A stretch of DNA of 64,000 nt from Blastopirellula sp. J2-11 (lineage in GTDB: Bacteria > Planctomycetota > Planctomycetia > Pirellulales > Pirellulaceae), in the NCBI RefSeq assembly GCF_024584705.1, contig NZ_CP097384.1, positions 4,154,001-4,218,000 of the forward strand. Direction: 5' to 3'. A program made the translations under genes and the position numbers. Positions 42,995-52,682 of this stretch are shown here, piece after piece; the stretch's first letter is position 1; the number at the start of each line of letters is the position of its first letter. The notes beneath the pieces were generated by a model. That model made no database searches, was not told the origin of the DNA, and saw nothing but the letters and a program-made list of their open reading frames with translations.

Positions 42995-43912
42995 TTGATA
43001 TTCCTACGCATTCTCTTTCTGGCGGCCCATTTGGCCGGCATGAATTTCGCCGCGGCGGGTCCTTTGGCGTCAATTTGGGTCGATTGCCGCGGCGGCAAGC
43101 AGCGGGACGAGCCGCTGTTTTGCCTGGCTCGCACCGTTACTTGGTGGTCGCTCGCCGCGTTTGCGTTGGCGATGCTGCTGGGAGCCGTAAATGGGCTGTT
43201 AATCTGGGCAAGCGGGGATCGGGAATTCTTCTCGGCGCTGCTGCGGTTTTGGGAGACGAAGATCTTCTTCGGGTGGTGGGAACTCGCTTTTTATGGGGCC
43301 TGCGTCGGCGGCTTTCTGCTGTGGAGATCGCTTCGCCCAGTCGCGACGCGCTGGGAGCGGATTGTTTCGCGAATCTTGCTGCTGCTGGCCGGGACCAATC
43401 TGCTCTATCATTTTCCGCCGCTGTTCAGCGTGATCCAGATGCTGGCGCGCGAAGACGGGGCCGCAGGGCCGACGATCGATTCAAGCGAATTTCGCCGTTT
43501 AATGGCGACTCCCCAGGTAATCTGGCTCAGCGTTCATTTTTTGCTGGCGTCGACGGCTGTGACCGGCATGCTGACGGCACGTTTGGCCCTTTGGCGGTTG
43601 GAAGCCAGCATCGCCGACCCGATCGTCGCTCGATCGTCCTTGGCGGCTCTGATTGCGACGCTGTTGCAATTGCCGATCGGTACAGCGTTTCTGTTGGCAT
43701 TGCCGGCCGGCGAGCAACGGAGCTTGATGGGCAGCGATATGGTCGCGACCGGCTTGTTTGTGGTCGCGATGCTCTCGGCTCTCTGGTTGATGCATGTGCT
43801 TGCCGCAGCTGCTTTTTTTCAGCGTACCTCACGCCAAGTGAATCAGGCGTTGGCGACCCTGTTTGGCGTGATCGTGCTGATGACGGCGGCGATGTTGGTG
43901 AGTCGCTTGTAG
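42995..43912 (+). CDS. Polytopic membrane protein of unknown function
   Basis: The 305-residue protein has about eight hydrophobic helices (for example WWSLAAFALAMLLGAVNGLLIW, LLLLAGTNLLYHFPPLF, TGLFVVAMLSALWLMHVL). The frame opens with TTG at 42995; an ATG at 43040 is also possible, but the first helix supports the TTG. No catalytic motif is recognised. First gene on the normal chromosome side of tRNA-Val. Confidence 0.7.
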   Translation: MIFLRILFLAAHLAGMNFAAAGPLASIWVDCRGGKQRDEPLFCLARTVTWWSLAAFALAMLLGAVNGLLIWASGDREFFSALLRFWETKIFFGWWELAFYGACVGGFLLWRSLRPVATRWERIVSRILLLLAGTNLLYHFPPLFSVIQMLAREDGAAGPTIDSSEFRRLMATPQVIWLSVHFLLASTAVTGMLTARLALWRLEASIADPIVARSSLAALIATLLQLPIGTAFLLALPAGEQRSLMGSDMVATGLFVVAMLSALWLMHVLAAAAFFQRTSRQVNQALATLFGVIVLMTAAMLVSRL

Positions 43913-43972
43913 GCGATGCTCTAGGCAGCGGAGTTCCGCTCCGTTTCAATAAGAAAAACGCCGCCACTTTCT

Positions 43973-44923
43973 ATGAGAAAAAACATGTCAATAGAAATAG
44001 CCGCCATCCGCGACGTTGAATCAGGCGCATCGGCCGAGATCGCCGTCGGTCTTGGTTTCAACTGCTTTCGCTTTTCCGTACCAGACGGCGAGAAGTCGCT
44101 GGAAATTCTTTGGGCGGAAGAAGGATTTGAGACCGGAACGCGTCGCGCATCGAGCAGCGGCATTCCCCTGCTCTTTCCTTTTCCCGGTCGCTTGAAAGGC
44201 GGCGTCCTCGCTTGGGAAGGGAAAGAATATCACGTGCCGGAAGGGGATGGCGGCGGCAACGCGATTCATGGATTTGCGCATACGCGTCCGTGGCGCATCG
44301 TCGCTCAAACCGAAAACAGCGTGACCGGAGAGTTCACCGCTTCGATTGACGATCCGAGCATCCTAGAAATGTGGCCGGCCGACTTTCGAATCAAGGCCAC
44401 GTACGCGCTGCATGGCGCGACGCTTTCGGCGACGTACGAAGCGACTAATTGCGGCGACGCTCCGTTGCCATGCGGACTGGGGACGCATCCTTACTTTCGC
44501 GTTCCACTAGGAGGAAGCTCGGCCGACGCATGTCAGATACATGTGCCATACAGTTGCCAATGGGAGTTCTCTGACAAGATGGCGACCGGCGGCAAACTGC
44601 CGACCGAGCCGTTGAACGCGCCATTTTCCGCCACGTCGTTTGATAACGCGTTTGGCGATATGCAGTGGGCCGGCGGGACTTGTTTGACTTCGATCGAAGA
44701 TCCGGAGAGCGGCGTGAAGATTACGCAGAGTTTCTCCGAGGAGTTCATCGGCGTGGTTCTCTACAACCCCGGACACCGCCAGGCGTTTTGCATTGAGCCT
44801 TACACGATGATCCCCGATGCGTTTCAGTTGGCGGCCCAGGGCAAAGAGGCCGGTCTGCGCATCTTGGCGCCAAGCGAGTCGTTCACGGCGAAGGTTGATA
44901 TCGCCGTTGCGATGACCAAATGA
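43973..44923 (+). CDS. Aldose 1-epimerase family protein
   Basis: The 316-residue beta-rich protein has the hallmark segments of the galactose mutarotase-like fold: GIPLLFPFPGR, NAIHGFAHTRPW with the catalytic His, GLGTHPYFRVP with the second His, and a final CIEPYT with Glu. Aldose epimerases interconvert alpha and beta anomers of sugars. ATG 43985 is an alternative start four codons in. No pathway genes sit next to it. Confidence 0.9.
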   Translation: MRKNMSIEIAAIRDVESGASAEIAVGLGFNCFRFSVPDGEKSLEILWAEEGFETGTRRASSSGIPLLFPFPGRLKGGVLAWEGKEYHVPEGDGGGNAIHGFAHTRPWRIVAQTENSVTGEFTASIDDPSILEMWPADFRIKATYALHGATLSATYEATNCGDAPLPCGLGTHPYFRVPLGGSSADACQIHVPYSCQWEFSDKMATGGKLPTEPLNAPFSATSFDNAFGDMQWAGGTCLTSIEDPESGVKITQSFSEEFIGVVLYNPGHRQAFCIEPYTMIPDAFQLAAQGKEAGLRILAPSESFTAKVDIAVAMTK

Positions 44924-45604
44924 TCGTTGCGCTGGCGGGGCAGACATTTCTCTTCGTCGCCCGAAGCGCAAGTTTTGAGGTGGCGCAATTTTGCCAAACC
45001 GCATCCGGTTGGCCCGGATAGCTCCGCTATCGGGGCCGACGTAGTCGGTAAGAGGCATCGAGCCGTGGTCGGACGAACTTCGGTGGTCACTATACCGTTG
45101 GAAATGGCGAAAAGCCCCTGAACTGCTTACGGGGAACCAAGGCCTCTTACGGCTGCGCCGCCGCGGATAGCGGAGCTATCGCGGCCAACCAGGAAAATGG
45201 CGCAACTTCAAAAAGCGCAAGCGAGGGAATGCGGTCGCTACTTCAATCCATGTTGGTGTCGCCAAGCGGATTCCCTCGCTGGCGCTGCGGGCTAGTGCTC
45301 TGGCACGCGACAATTTTCAGGCGCCATGTTTTATTAGCCGTAGTGCGTTAGCACTGGTTTCTGATGGGAACTCATTTGCGAAAGACAATTGGTGACAGAA
45401 ACCGCGGCTAACGCCGTGCGGCTGATTTCGTGGAAGCCGAAAATAGCGGTTTGACACAACACTAGTAGTCTACCGCAGCTCAATTTTCGGGCGCCCGGAT
45501 TTCTAACCGAAAACTAAGGTGCGGCAGACTACTCGTGTCCAGTTGGTTCGAAATAACGCAACTTCAAAACGGGCTGTGATGAGAAAGCTGTTCGCCGAGG
45601 TCAC
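44924..45604. other. Non-coding stretch with dispersed palindromic repeats
   Basis: About 680 bases. Contents: inverted blocks GATAGCTCCGCTATC near 45018 and GGATAGCGGAGCTATC near 45167; a REP-like inverted pair (45333-45360 and 45399-45426); and a long imperfect hairpin at 45465-45536 with arms AGTAGTCTACCGCA and TGCGGCAGACTACT. No gene is supported. Confidence 0.6.
45333..45426. repeat. REP-like inverted repeat pair
   Basis: The left unit (ATTAGCCGTAGTGCGTTAGC, continued to 45360) is an inverted, diverged copy of the right unit at 45399-45426 (AAACCGCGGCTAACGCCGTG, continued). The right unit recurs exactly in reverse at 60109-60136, so it is a dispersed genomic repeat rather than a local hairpin. 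Confidence 0.7.
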
Positions 45605-45606
45605 CA

Positions 45607-45642
45607 CAAAAAAAGACCGTGGGGTTATCCACGGTCTTTCGT
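45607..45642 (-). terminator. Rho-independent terminator of the cytochrome gene
   Basis: Perfect 11-bp stem AAAGACCGTGG (45612-45622) with CCACGGTCTTT (45629-45639), followed on the minus strand by a run of T. It is 40 bp after the stop of the cytochrome gene. Confidence 0.9.
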
Positions 45643-45680
45643 ATTTCACACGCTGAGTTCTGATTGTCTACGGCAAAAGC

Positions 45681-46082
45681 TTACTCGGCCGCAACCGGCA
45701 GCTTGCCCGCTTTGATCAGTTCGCCAAAGGTTTCGCCCGACGGCGATTTTTCGCCTTCGACCTTGACGATGGCGGCGAGGATCACTTCTTTGCCTTTGTC
45801 TTTGTCTTCTTTCAACAAGGCGACGATTTCGGCCTTGTCGAGCAGCTTGTCGAGAGCCACACCGTAAGCGTTACGGTCCTTCTTCGACTTGCCTTCGTGG
45901 CACAAGTTGCACTTCACTTCGGCGACCGCGGCAGCCAGCGATTTATCGGCATCGGTCTTCGGTTCTTTGACGTTGTAATTTTCGACAAACACGTCCATAA
46001 ACGGCTTGATCGCAAACGCTTCATCAACGGTGACAATCGAGGCGACAGCGCCCAAAATCAGACAAAACAGAACTTTCTTCAT
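45681..46082 (-). CDS. Small secreted monohaem c-type cytochrome-like protein
   Basis: GGAGGAG before the ATG and signal peptide MKKVLFCLILGAVASIVTVD...AFA mark a secreted protein of 133 residues. The single CNLCH motif (CxxCH) is a haem c attachment site. The rest is Lys/Glu-rich. Small monohaem proteins of this sort carry electrons in the periplasm; the sixth haem ligand is not evident. Single gene with its own terminator. Confidence 0.85.
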   Translation of the reverse strand: MKKVLFCLILGAVASIVTVDEAFAIKPFMDVFVENYNVKEPKTDADKSLAAAVAEVKCNLCHEGKSKKDRNAYGVALDKLLDKAEIVALLKEDKDKGKEVILAAIVKVEGEKSPSGETFGELIKAGKLPVAAE

Positions 46083-46317
46083 CCTTACTCCTCCAAGGGT
46101 TTACGCGAGACCCGCCTAGCAGCTAACAGGTTGTACGGCAAACGGTCTTTTTTTGGTGGGATATTGGCAGGGAGGGCGCGTGTGGAATATGCCGTTGCCA
46201 TTCTAGTTAAACTGCACGCAAATTCCGTGTCAAGCTACTCCCTCTGCTGTTTTCCCGAAGTTTATCCCCTTAGTTTACGCTGCAAATGATCTAAAGGGCC
46301 AAATATTTGCCGGAAGT
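46083..46317. other. Intergenic stretch between cytochrome and transporter genes
   Basis: About 235 bases with the cytochrome promoter; nothing else seen. Confidence 0.3.
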
Positions 46318-47148
46318 TTACTTCCCGTGGTCCAAACGCGGGTCCAACGCGTCACGCAACCCGTCTCCTAGCAAATTAAAGCCCAGGATAGTGACAGAGA
46401 TGGCCAGTCCCGGGGCAATTGCCGGCCAAATGCTTGTCGAAAGGTCATTTTTCGCCTCCGCCAACATTCCCCCCCATTCCGGAATGGTGGGATCGCCGCT
46501 GATTCCCAAAAAAGAAAGTCCGGCAACTTCCAAGATTGCGCTTCCCAGCCCCAGCGTCGCCAAAACGACCAGCGGACCTACCAACCCTGGCAACAACGAC
46601 CAGAAGAAGATGTGCCGCGTTGTTGCGCCGGCGGCGACCGCAGCCGTCACATAGTCTTGCGAACGCAACGTCAGCGTTGTGGCGCGTATCTGTCGGGCAA
46701 AGATCGGGATGTTGATTAGCCCCACTGCAATGATCACCGCCGGCCAGCCTGGCGCTAGCGCCGCCATTACTAGCAGCGCAATCAAAATCGCCGGAAACGC
46801 CAGCACCACGTCGATTGAGCGCATGATCACTTGGTCGACGGCGCCTGGAAAATATCCGGCCGCCGCCCCCAGCGGAACGCCCAGGAAGATCGCCAACACA
46901 ATCGACAAACTGCCGGCGGTCAGCGAGAGACGCGATCCGTAGATCACCCAGGTCAGCACATCTTTCTCGTTGGTGTCGGTTCCCAGCCAATGAGCGGCGC
47001 TAGGAGGCCCCAATTTCTCATCACGCTGATCGATCGGATACGGAGCGATCAGACTAGCCGTCATCGCGACCAGACAGACAAACACCACCACGACGCCGCC
47101 GATCAAAGCGCCGCGATTCGACAAAAATCGTTTCCAGGATCGATTCAT
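46318..47148 (-). CDS. Peptide ABC transporter permease, DppC/OppC type
   Basis: The 276-residue protein (start at ATG 47148, two bases after the stop of the upstream permease) has an N-terminal TM, the OppC-N linker (HWLGTDTNEKDVLTWVIYGSR) and the permease EAA loop (VTAAVAAGATTRHIFFWSLLPG). DppC-type permeases pair with DppB to form the channel of nickel/di-/oligopeptide importers. Third gene of the operon with the substrate-binding lipoprotein and DppB. Confidence 0.92.
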   Translation of the reverse strand: MNRSWKRFLSNRGALIGGVVVVFVCLVAMTASLIAPYPIDQRDEKLGPPSAAHWLGTDTNEKDVLTWVIYGSRLSLTAGSLSIVLAIFLGVPLGAAAGYFPGAVDQVIMRSIDVVLAFPAILIALLVMAALAPGWPAVIIAVGLINIPIFARQIRATTLTLRSQDYVTAAVAAGATTRHIFFWSLLPGLVGPLVVLATLGLGSAILEVAGLSFLGISGDPTIPEWGGMLAEAKNDLSTSIWPAIAPGLAISVTILGFNLLGDGLRDALDPRLDHGK

Positions 47149-47150
47149 CG

Positions 47151-48146
47151 TTACGACTGAGTCCGGATACGAGGATCGAGCCATAAGTACGCGATGTCCA
47201 GCAACAGATTCGCCGTCACAAACATCGCCGCAATCACCAGTGCGCCTCCCTGGACGACGGCGTAGTCTTGCTCACGCACGGCCGTCACCAGGTAGCGTCC
47301 CATACCGGGCCAATTGAAAACGGTCTCGGTTAAAACGGCGCCCGAGAGGAGCATGCCGACTTGGAAGCCTGCGATGTTGACGATCGGCACCGAAGCGTTG
47401 GGCAACGCGTGCCGCCACACGATTCGCCCTAGGGTCGCGCCTTTCGCTTTCGCAGTTCGCAAATAGTCGGACGATAAGACCTCGAGCATGCTGCTGCGGG
47501 TAATTCGTGAAATCACGGCGGCGGGAATGGTGGCCAGCGCGACAGCCGGCAACAGCAAATGTCGCAGCGCGTCGAGCGCCAGCGCAAATCGCCCAGTGAG
47601 GATCGCTTCGCATAAAAAGAAGTCAGTATGGAACTGCGAGATCATGGTCGGCGCAACACGGCCGCTGGTCGGCATGTTGGTAAAGATGGTCATCAGGCAG
47701 ATCCCCAAAAAGAAGACCGGCACGCTGACGCCAAGCAGTGCGAATGTCATCGCCGCGTAATCGGGCCAACTACCGCGCCAGAGCGCCGATGCGACGCCGG
47801 CGCAAATACCCAACGGAACCGCCAACAAGATCGCTGTGATCGACAATTCCAACGTGGCCGGAATCGTTTCGGTCAATCGCGCGGCGACCTGATCGCCGTG
47901 AAAGAACGATACGCCCAGATCGCCCCGCAGCAGTTCGCCGGGCAAATCGATCAATTGCGCCAAGATCGGGCGATCCCAACCTTGCTGGGCCATTTCGGCG
48001 GTGACACGCGCCGGCACGCTATGCTGTCCGAATCGCGCCAGCGCCGGATTGCCCGGCAATAGTCGAATCGAAATGAAGATCAGCACCACGGCGACCGCGA
48101 CGGTGGCCAGCGACTGCAAGATACGAACGAGTAAGAAACTCCACAC
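47151..48146 (-). CDS. Peptide ABC transporter permease, DppB/OppB type
   Basis: 331 residues with six TM segments, the DppB N-terminal pattern (LLVRILQSLATVAVAVVLIF, LLPGNPALARFG) and EAA loop (YLRTAKAKGATLGRIVWRHALPN). It is 19 bp after the substrate-binding gene and next to the DppC permease. The two ATPase genes are not in this window. Confidence 0.93.
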   Translation of the reverse strand: MWSFLLVRILQSLATVAVAVVLIFISIRLLPGNPALARFGQHSVPARVTAEMAQQGWDRPILAQLIDLPGELLRGDLGVSFFHGDQVAARLTETIPATLELSITAILLAVPLGICAGVASALWRGSWPDYAAMTFALLGVSVPVFFLGICLMTIFTNMPTSGRVAPTMISQFHTDFFLCEAILTGRFALALDALRHLLLPAVALATIPAAVISRITRSSMLEVLSSDYLRTAKAKGATLGRIVWRHALPNASVPIVNIAGFQVGMLLSGAVLTETVFNWPGMGRYLVTAVREQDYAVVQGGALVIAAMFVTANLLLDIAYLWLDPRIRTQS

Positions 48147-48165
48147 GGCGAGTTCGGCCCTTTGT

Positions 48166-49725
48166 CTATTTGGCCAACTTCGTAAGTCGCAAACGGGTCA
48201 GCGACGAGGGATGCAGCAAATAGCCAGAGACCGCTTTGCTTTGCACGTTGCGTACCGACGTATGAACGAGCGGAACCAACGGTGCGTCAGCAAAAATCTC
48301 TTCTTGCGCTTCGCGATATAATTCGGCCCGTTTCTCCTGGTTCATTTCCACTTTCGCTTGGGCCAGCAAGTCGTGAACTTTTTGGCTGCGGTAGCGGCTC
48401 ATGTTGTTGCCGCCGACATCGTTGATGTTGTCGAGATCAAGTAACGTATAGAGAAAGTTGTCAGGATCCGGCATATCGGCCGTCCAACCGGCCAGACCCA
48501 ATTGATGTTCGCCGCGCGTCATACGGCGGAAGTGCTGCGAGTTTTGGTTCGTGACAATTTCGGTTTCGATCCCTACTTTGGCGAGCGAGTCTTTGATAAA
48601 GATCGCCGTTTGTCGCGGCTGCTGCATGTAAGGACGGGGATCGGTCATTACGAACAGTTGCAAGCGAATCGGCATCGGCACGCCGTCCGCCGCCGCTGCG
48701 GCCAGCAGTTGTTTCGCCTTTGCGGGATCGTAATCACGATCGGTCAGATCGGAATGACTTCCCCACAATGTCGGCGGCACCAACGTGACCGCTTTCGTCG
48801 CATGCCCCGAATAGGCCGACTTGATCAACTGGTCACGATCGATCGCGTACCAGATCGCTTCCCGAATCCGTTGATCGTCTAGCGGCGCTTTGTCGTTGTT
48901 CATCGTCAGGTAGCCGGTATTCATCCCTTCCTTTTCCTGCACGATCACCTCGGGATTTTTGGATAGCGAATCGATCTCGGCCGGGGGCAAATTGTCGGCG
49001 ATGTCGATCTCGCCGCGGAGCAACTGCTTGACCCGCACCGCACTTTCTCCCACCGGCAAAAAGATCACGCCGTCAATCTCGGGCCGGCCGCGCCAATGAT
49101 CGTCAAACGCCAGGAGCGTTAGCTGCTGATTGACGTTCCAAGAGTCAAACTGAAAGGGGCCCGTACCGACCGGGTGCTTCCAGAACTCTCCTTCGTACTT
49201 CTTCACAGCAGTCGGGCTCACGATACTGGCGGGAAACATCGCCATTGTCGTCAAAAAGGCGGCGGTAGGACGCTTCAAGCGAACTTTGACCGTCAGCGGA
49301 TCGACCGCCGAGACCGACTCGATCGCTTCAAAACTTTGGACGTACGGAATCACCTGATCAAACACGAACGGGTGCATGGGAACCGTCAATCGCTCAAGCG
49401 AGAAGAGCACCGCGTCGGCGTCTAGCGGCGTTCCATCATGGAACGTCACCCCTTTTCGCAGGTGAAACGTCCACTCGAGTCCATCGTCGCTGGTCGACCA
49501 TGATTCGGCCAGACTGGGGACGAGATCGAGCGTCTCCTCGTCGTAGGTGACAAGCGTATCGTAGATATTGCACATCACGGTGACCGATTCGCCGATGTCG
49601 GTATGGATGGGATCCAACCGATCAGCGTCGTCGCCGCGGCCATAAATCAAGATATTACTCGGCAGGGCTGGGCCGCCGCATCCGAGGAAAGTGGAGACGA
49701 TTAGACAGAAGAGAAGCGAGCGCAT
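48166..49725 (-). CDS. Peptide-binding lipoprotein, family 5 solute-binding protein
   Basis: The 519-residue protein has lipobox STFLGC after a short signal, and the family 5 (DppA/OppA) features: LDPIHTDIGES, PSLAESW, WTFHLRKGVTFHDGTPLDADAV, and the later FFPV-like lobes. It captures peptides or nickel-like ligands and delivers them to the DppBC channel encoded downstream. Confidence 0.93.
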   Translation of the reverse strand: MRSLLFCLIVSTFLGCGGPALPSNILIYGRGDDADRLDPIHTDIGESVTVMCNIYDTLVTYDEETLDLVPSLAESWSTSDDGLEWTFHLRKGVTFHDGTPLDADAVLFSLERLTVPMHPFVFDQVIPYVQSFEAIESVSAVDPLTVKVRLKRPTAAFLTTMAMFPASIVSPTAVKKYEGEFWKHPVGTGPFQFDSWNVNQQLTLLAFDDHWRGRPEIDGVIFLPVGESAVRVKQLLRGEIDIADNLPPAEIDSLSKNPEVIVQEKEGMNTGYLTMNNDKAPLDDQRIREAIWYAIDRDQLIKSAYSGHATKAVTLVPPTLWGSHSDLTDRDYDPAKAKQLLAAAAADGVPMPIRLQLFVMTDPRPYMQQPRQTAIFIKDSLAKVGIETEIVTNQNSQHFRRMTRGEHQLGLAGWTADMPDPDNFLYTLLDLDNINDVGGNNMSRYRSQKVHDLLAQAKVEMNQEKRAELYREAQEEIFADAPLVPLVHTSVRNVQSKAVSGYLLHPSSLTRLRLTKLAK

Positions 49726-49810
49726 ACGTTCTTTCGATTAACTGCGTTCGGGGCTGGGGATCGTATTCTAGCGCCAAACGCGCCACGGTCACAAGCCGCG
49801 CAGAGGAGAA

Positions 49811-52450
49811 TTACGGGAGTTCACCGGCAGAAACGCCAACGTTTGTCGTCGCGGACGCGTCAGTCGGAAATTTCGGCAGTTTTGCAAAGTCGGCGCCGGC
49901 GATTTCGGCGCCTGCTTTTTTGTCATAGGCGTAATTTGCATCCGCTTCCGCGTTCAAGCGATAGTCGCTTAACCGACGCTGTGAATAGGGGGGCAATTGA
50001 TCAAGCGGCTGCGCCCAAGCGACCGGATCTCGTTTGCCAAATTTATCTCCCTCGACCGCGGCGCCCCACATTTCGGCATGCAGCGCTTCGATCTCCAGGC
50101 GAGTCTTCTTCTCCCAGAAGATTTGCCTCAGACTGCTGGTCAAATCATAGAAGTTGTTGTCACCTTTGAACCGCACCGCATTCAGATCGGTCAGCTTGGC
50201 GCTGGGAGCACGATCATATTGCAGCAACATCGCTTCGCTGGGCGACCAGCGGACGATGCAATCGGTCAACGTCGCCTCCAAGTCGCGTTGCTCGGGGAAT
50301 TCGGCCGAACTCTCCAAGCGGAACAGGCCTTTAGCCGCGGCGGCCGTCACACGATTCAAACGGACATCGATCAGATCGGTCGAAGCTTTGGTCGAACCTT
50401 GCGCGTCGAGCAACACGCCGGAGATCGCCAGCAATCCGTTTTGCCAATCGAACTTGAATTGCGACGCCTGATCAAGGTGAACGACGTCCGTTTCGCCACG
50501 GATCACGGTATCGACCAGGGAGATCGACGGCGGACGAAACATCATCGCTTCGGTCGTGATGGCCGGCGCCATCGCAATCGTGACCGGTCGACGAAATACC
50601 GAGGGCAACATGGCCATGTTGGCCGGAGCAACCACGGTAAACGTACAACGATTGGTTTTGATGGCGCCGCCGGTCTCAAGTAAAAACAAACTGCCTGGAT
50701 CGACCGATGCGTCGGTTGTTTCTAGTCGAAACGCGATGCCGTCAAACAAGGCTTGTACTCGGCCAACGCGAATCATGTTGCGATACATTGACATCGCGTT
50801 GATCGCAATTGTCATTTCGGGCGCAAAGCCGATCGCCGCGCGAAGCGTGATCTTTTCGGTCTCTATGTCTCCTTCCAGCAATAACGGCGCATCCATTTTG
50901 ACGGGGCCGTTGAAACGCAATTCGATCGTGTCGATGCGACTGTCGAGCTTCGCCTTGGTGACGGCGTCGTAAATCTGACTGGCGCTCGCGGTGCTGACGA
51001 CCTTCACATTGGGCATTTCCACCGTCGCCGGCGGCATAATCATCGGAGCGACGGAAGGTTCCTGCGGATTGGAGGGCCGCGCAGGCGGAGTCGTCGCCGG
51101 GCTAGGCATTGCATCCTCAGGAATCGGGAGCACGCGATCGTTGCGGCTGCCTGTCGCTGGCTCGTTGCCAGTGGGATTATTGAGCGTGCGGTGTCCGCTT
51201 GGATCCTGAAACGTCAGTCCTGGCAGGAGGTATTGACTGCTTCGCGCCGACCAGACCGCGTCCATCACAAAAAAGATAGCGATAAACGCCAGAATCGGAG
51301 CAATCCAAGGAAAATGACGCTCAACGATCGTCGGGGGCTGAACGTCCGCGGCGATCGTCATTCCGCCGCCATGCTGCAGATGGATTCCCAGGTCTTCGCA
51401 AAACAGCAGCATTTCGGCGATAAACTCGGCCGGAGTTTGATAACGATCCTGCGGGTTCTTGGCGGTCAACCCGCTCAGCAGCACCATCGTCTCGTCAGGA
51501 AGATCGTCGCGTAGCTCGCGCGGATCAAGCGGTTCGTCACTGCTGTGGCTAAGCAACTTCTGCAAGACCGTTCCTTCGGGAAACGGCGGTCTGCCGGTCA
51601 GCATGTAATAGAGAGTGCAGCCAAGCGAGTAGAGATCGCTGCGCACATCGGCCAAGCGCGGATCACGCGCCTGCTCGGGTGAAATATAGTCAAACGTGCC
51701 AAGCGTGACTCCACTAGCGGTCAAATCACCATCGCCGGCGTCGACTTGATGCAAGCGGGCCAGCCCCATATCGACTAGTTTCGCTAAGCCGCCGGAACTG
51801 ACCAGAATGTTGGATGGTTTGATGTCGCGATGAACGATGTCGCGCTCCGAAGCATGATGCAACGCTTCGGCGATTTGCAGCGTATAGTCGAGCGCTTGCT
51901 CGACCGGCAAGGGACCATCACGATCGACCAGATCGCGAATGTTGTGCCCTTCGATGTACTCGAAAACGATGTAGTTCCAATCGTTGTCGGTACCGACGAA
52001 ATAAACGCGGGCGATATTCGGATGGTCAAGCCGAGCGGCGCTTTGGGCCTCGTTGCGAAAACGGCGAACGGTTTCTTCGCTACCGTTGTTTTCGCGCGAC
52101 AAGACTTTGATTGCGACTTCGCGTCCGAGCAGCGTATCAAAACCGCGGAAGACGGCGCCCATGCCGCCGGCGCCGATAAACTCGCGCAGTTCAAAGTGCC
52201 CGAGCGTTTGACCAACCAGGTCGTTGCGAAGCCAGGCGCTGTTGATCGGGCGAATCGTAGAACCGCCATTGCGTTCGGCTCGGTCTCGCGCCGAAATCAC
52301 CGTCGCTTGTTCTTCGGTCGTCATCAACATCTCAGGCGCGGCGGTCGACGGCAAATCGCGCGCAGAAGCGGCCTTCGTTTCGCGCTTGGCGGAAGCGCTA
52401 GACGAGGACGACTCTTGCGTCACATCGGCGTCGGGCGAATGAGAGTCCAC
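49811..52450 (-). CDS. Hanks-type Ser/Thr protein kinase with large C-terminal extracytoplasmic part
   Basis: The 879-residue protein opens with a GTG and a low-complexity 70-residue leader. The kinase domain (about 85-350) has GAGGMGAVFRG, Lys115 (VAIKV), HRDIKPSN with Asp209, and LVDMGL with Asp227 (DMG in place of DFG). A TM segment (IAPILAFIAIFFVMDAVW) at about 390-410 is followed by a Pro-rich linker and a beta-rich domain of about 430 residues without known family. Such PknB-like kinases are abundant in planctomycetes. The outside part is likely a sensor, perhaps of wall or sugars. Confidence 0.9.
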   Translation of the reverse strand: MDSHSPDADVTQESSSSSASAKRETKAASARDLPSTAAPEMLMTTEEQATVISARDRAERNGGSTIRPINSAWLRNDLVGQTLGHFELREFIGAGGMGAVFRGFDTLLGREVAIKVLSRENNGSEETVRRFRNEAQSAARLDHPNIARVYFVGTDNDWNYIVFEYIEGHNIRDLVDRDGPLPVEQALDYTLQIAEALHHASERDIVHRDIKPSNILVSSGGLAKLVDMGLARLHQVDAGDGDLTASGVTLGTFDYISPEQARDPRLADVRSDLYSLGCTLYYMLTGRPPFPEGTVLQKLLSHSSDEPLDPRELRDDLPDETMVLLSGLTAKNPQDRYQTPAEFIAEMLLFCEDLGIHLQHGGGMTIAADVQPPTIVERHFPWIAPILAFIAIFFVMDAVWSARSSQYLLPGLTFQDPSGHRTLNNPTGNEPATGSRNDRVLPIPEDAMPSPATTPPARPSNPQEPSVAPMIMPPATVEMPNVKVVSTASASQIYDAVTKAKLDSRIDTIELRFNGPVKMDAPLLLEGDIETEKITLRAAIGFAPEMTIAINAMSMYRNMIRVGRVQALFDGIAFRLETTDASVDPGSLFLLETGGAIKTNRCTFTVVAPANMAMLPSVFRRPVTIAMAPAITTEAMMFRPPSISLVDTVIRGETDVVHLDQASQFKFDWQNGLLAISGVLLDAQGSTKASTDLIDVRLNRVTAAAAKGLFRLESSAEFPEQRDLEATLTDCIVRWSPSEAMLLQYDRAPSAKLTDLNAVRFKGDNNFYDLTSSLRQIFWEKKTRLEIEALHAEMWGAAVEGDKFGKRDPVAWAQPLDQLPPYSQRRLSDYRLNAEADANYAYDKKAGAEIAGADFAKLPKFPTDASATTNVGVSAGELP

Positions 52451-52470
52451 GACCGCGAATACCTCGAATG

Positions 52471-52682
52471 AGTTGGATGCGGTTTATTGGAAAAGCAAAA
52501 ACATGTCGTTAACGATAAGACCTATCGACATGTATCCTTAGCTGATTCTAGACACGGCTTCGCAATCGTCAACCGAATGTCTCGTGTGCTAATGACTTAC
52601 GAAAATCTCTTGCGTCAAAAAACGACCATGCCAAATGCGCCTATCATGCCGTTCATGCGGCTGAAAAGCCATCGTAGATGCG
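52471..52682. other. Spacer between kinase and rsgA
   Basis: About 210 bases. It holds the kinase promoter; a repeat of ATGTCGTTAACGATAAGACCTATCGACATG-like inverted bases (52502-52532) may be an operator. Confidence 0.35.
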
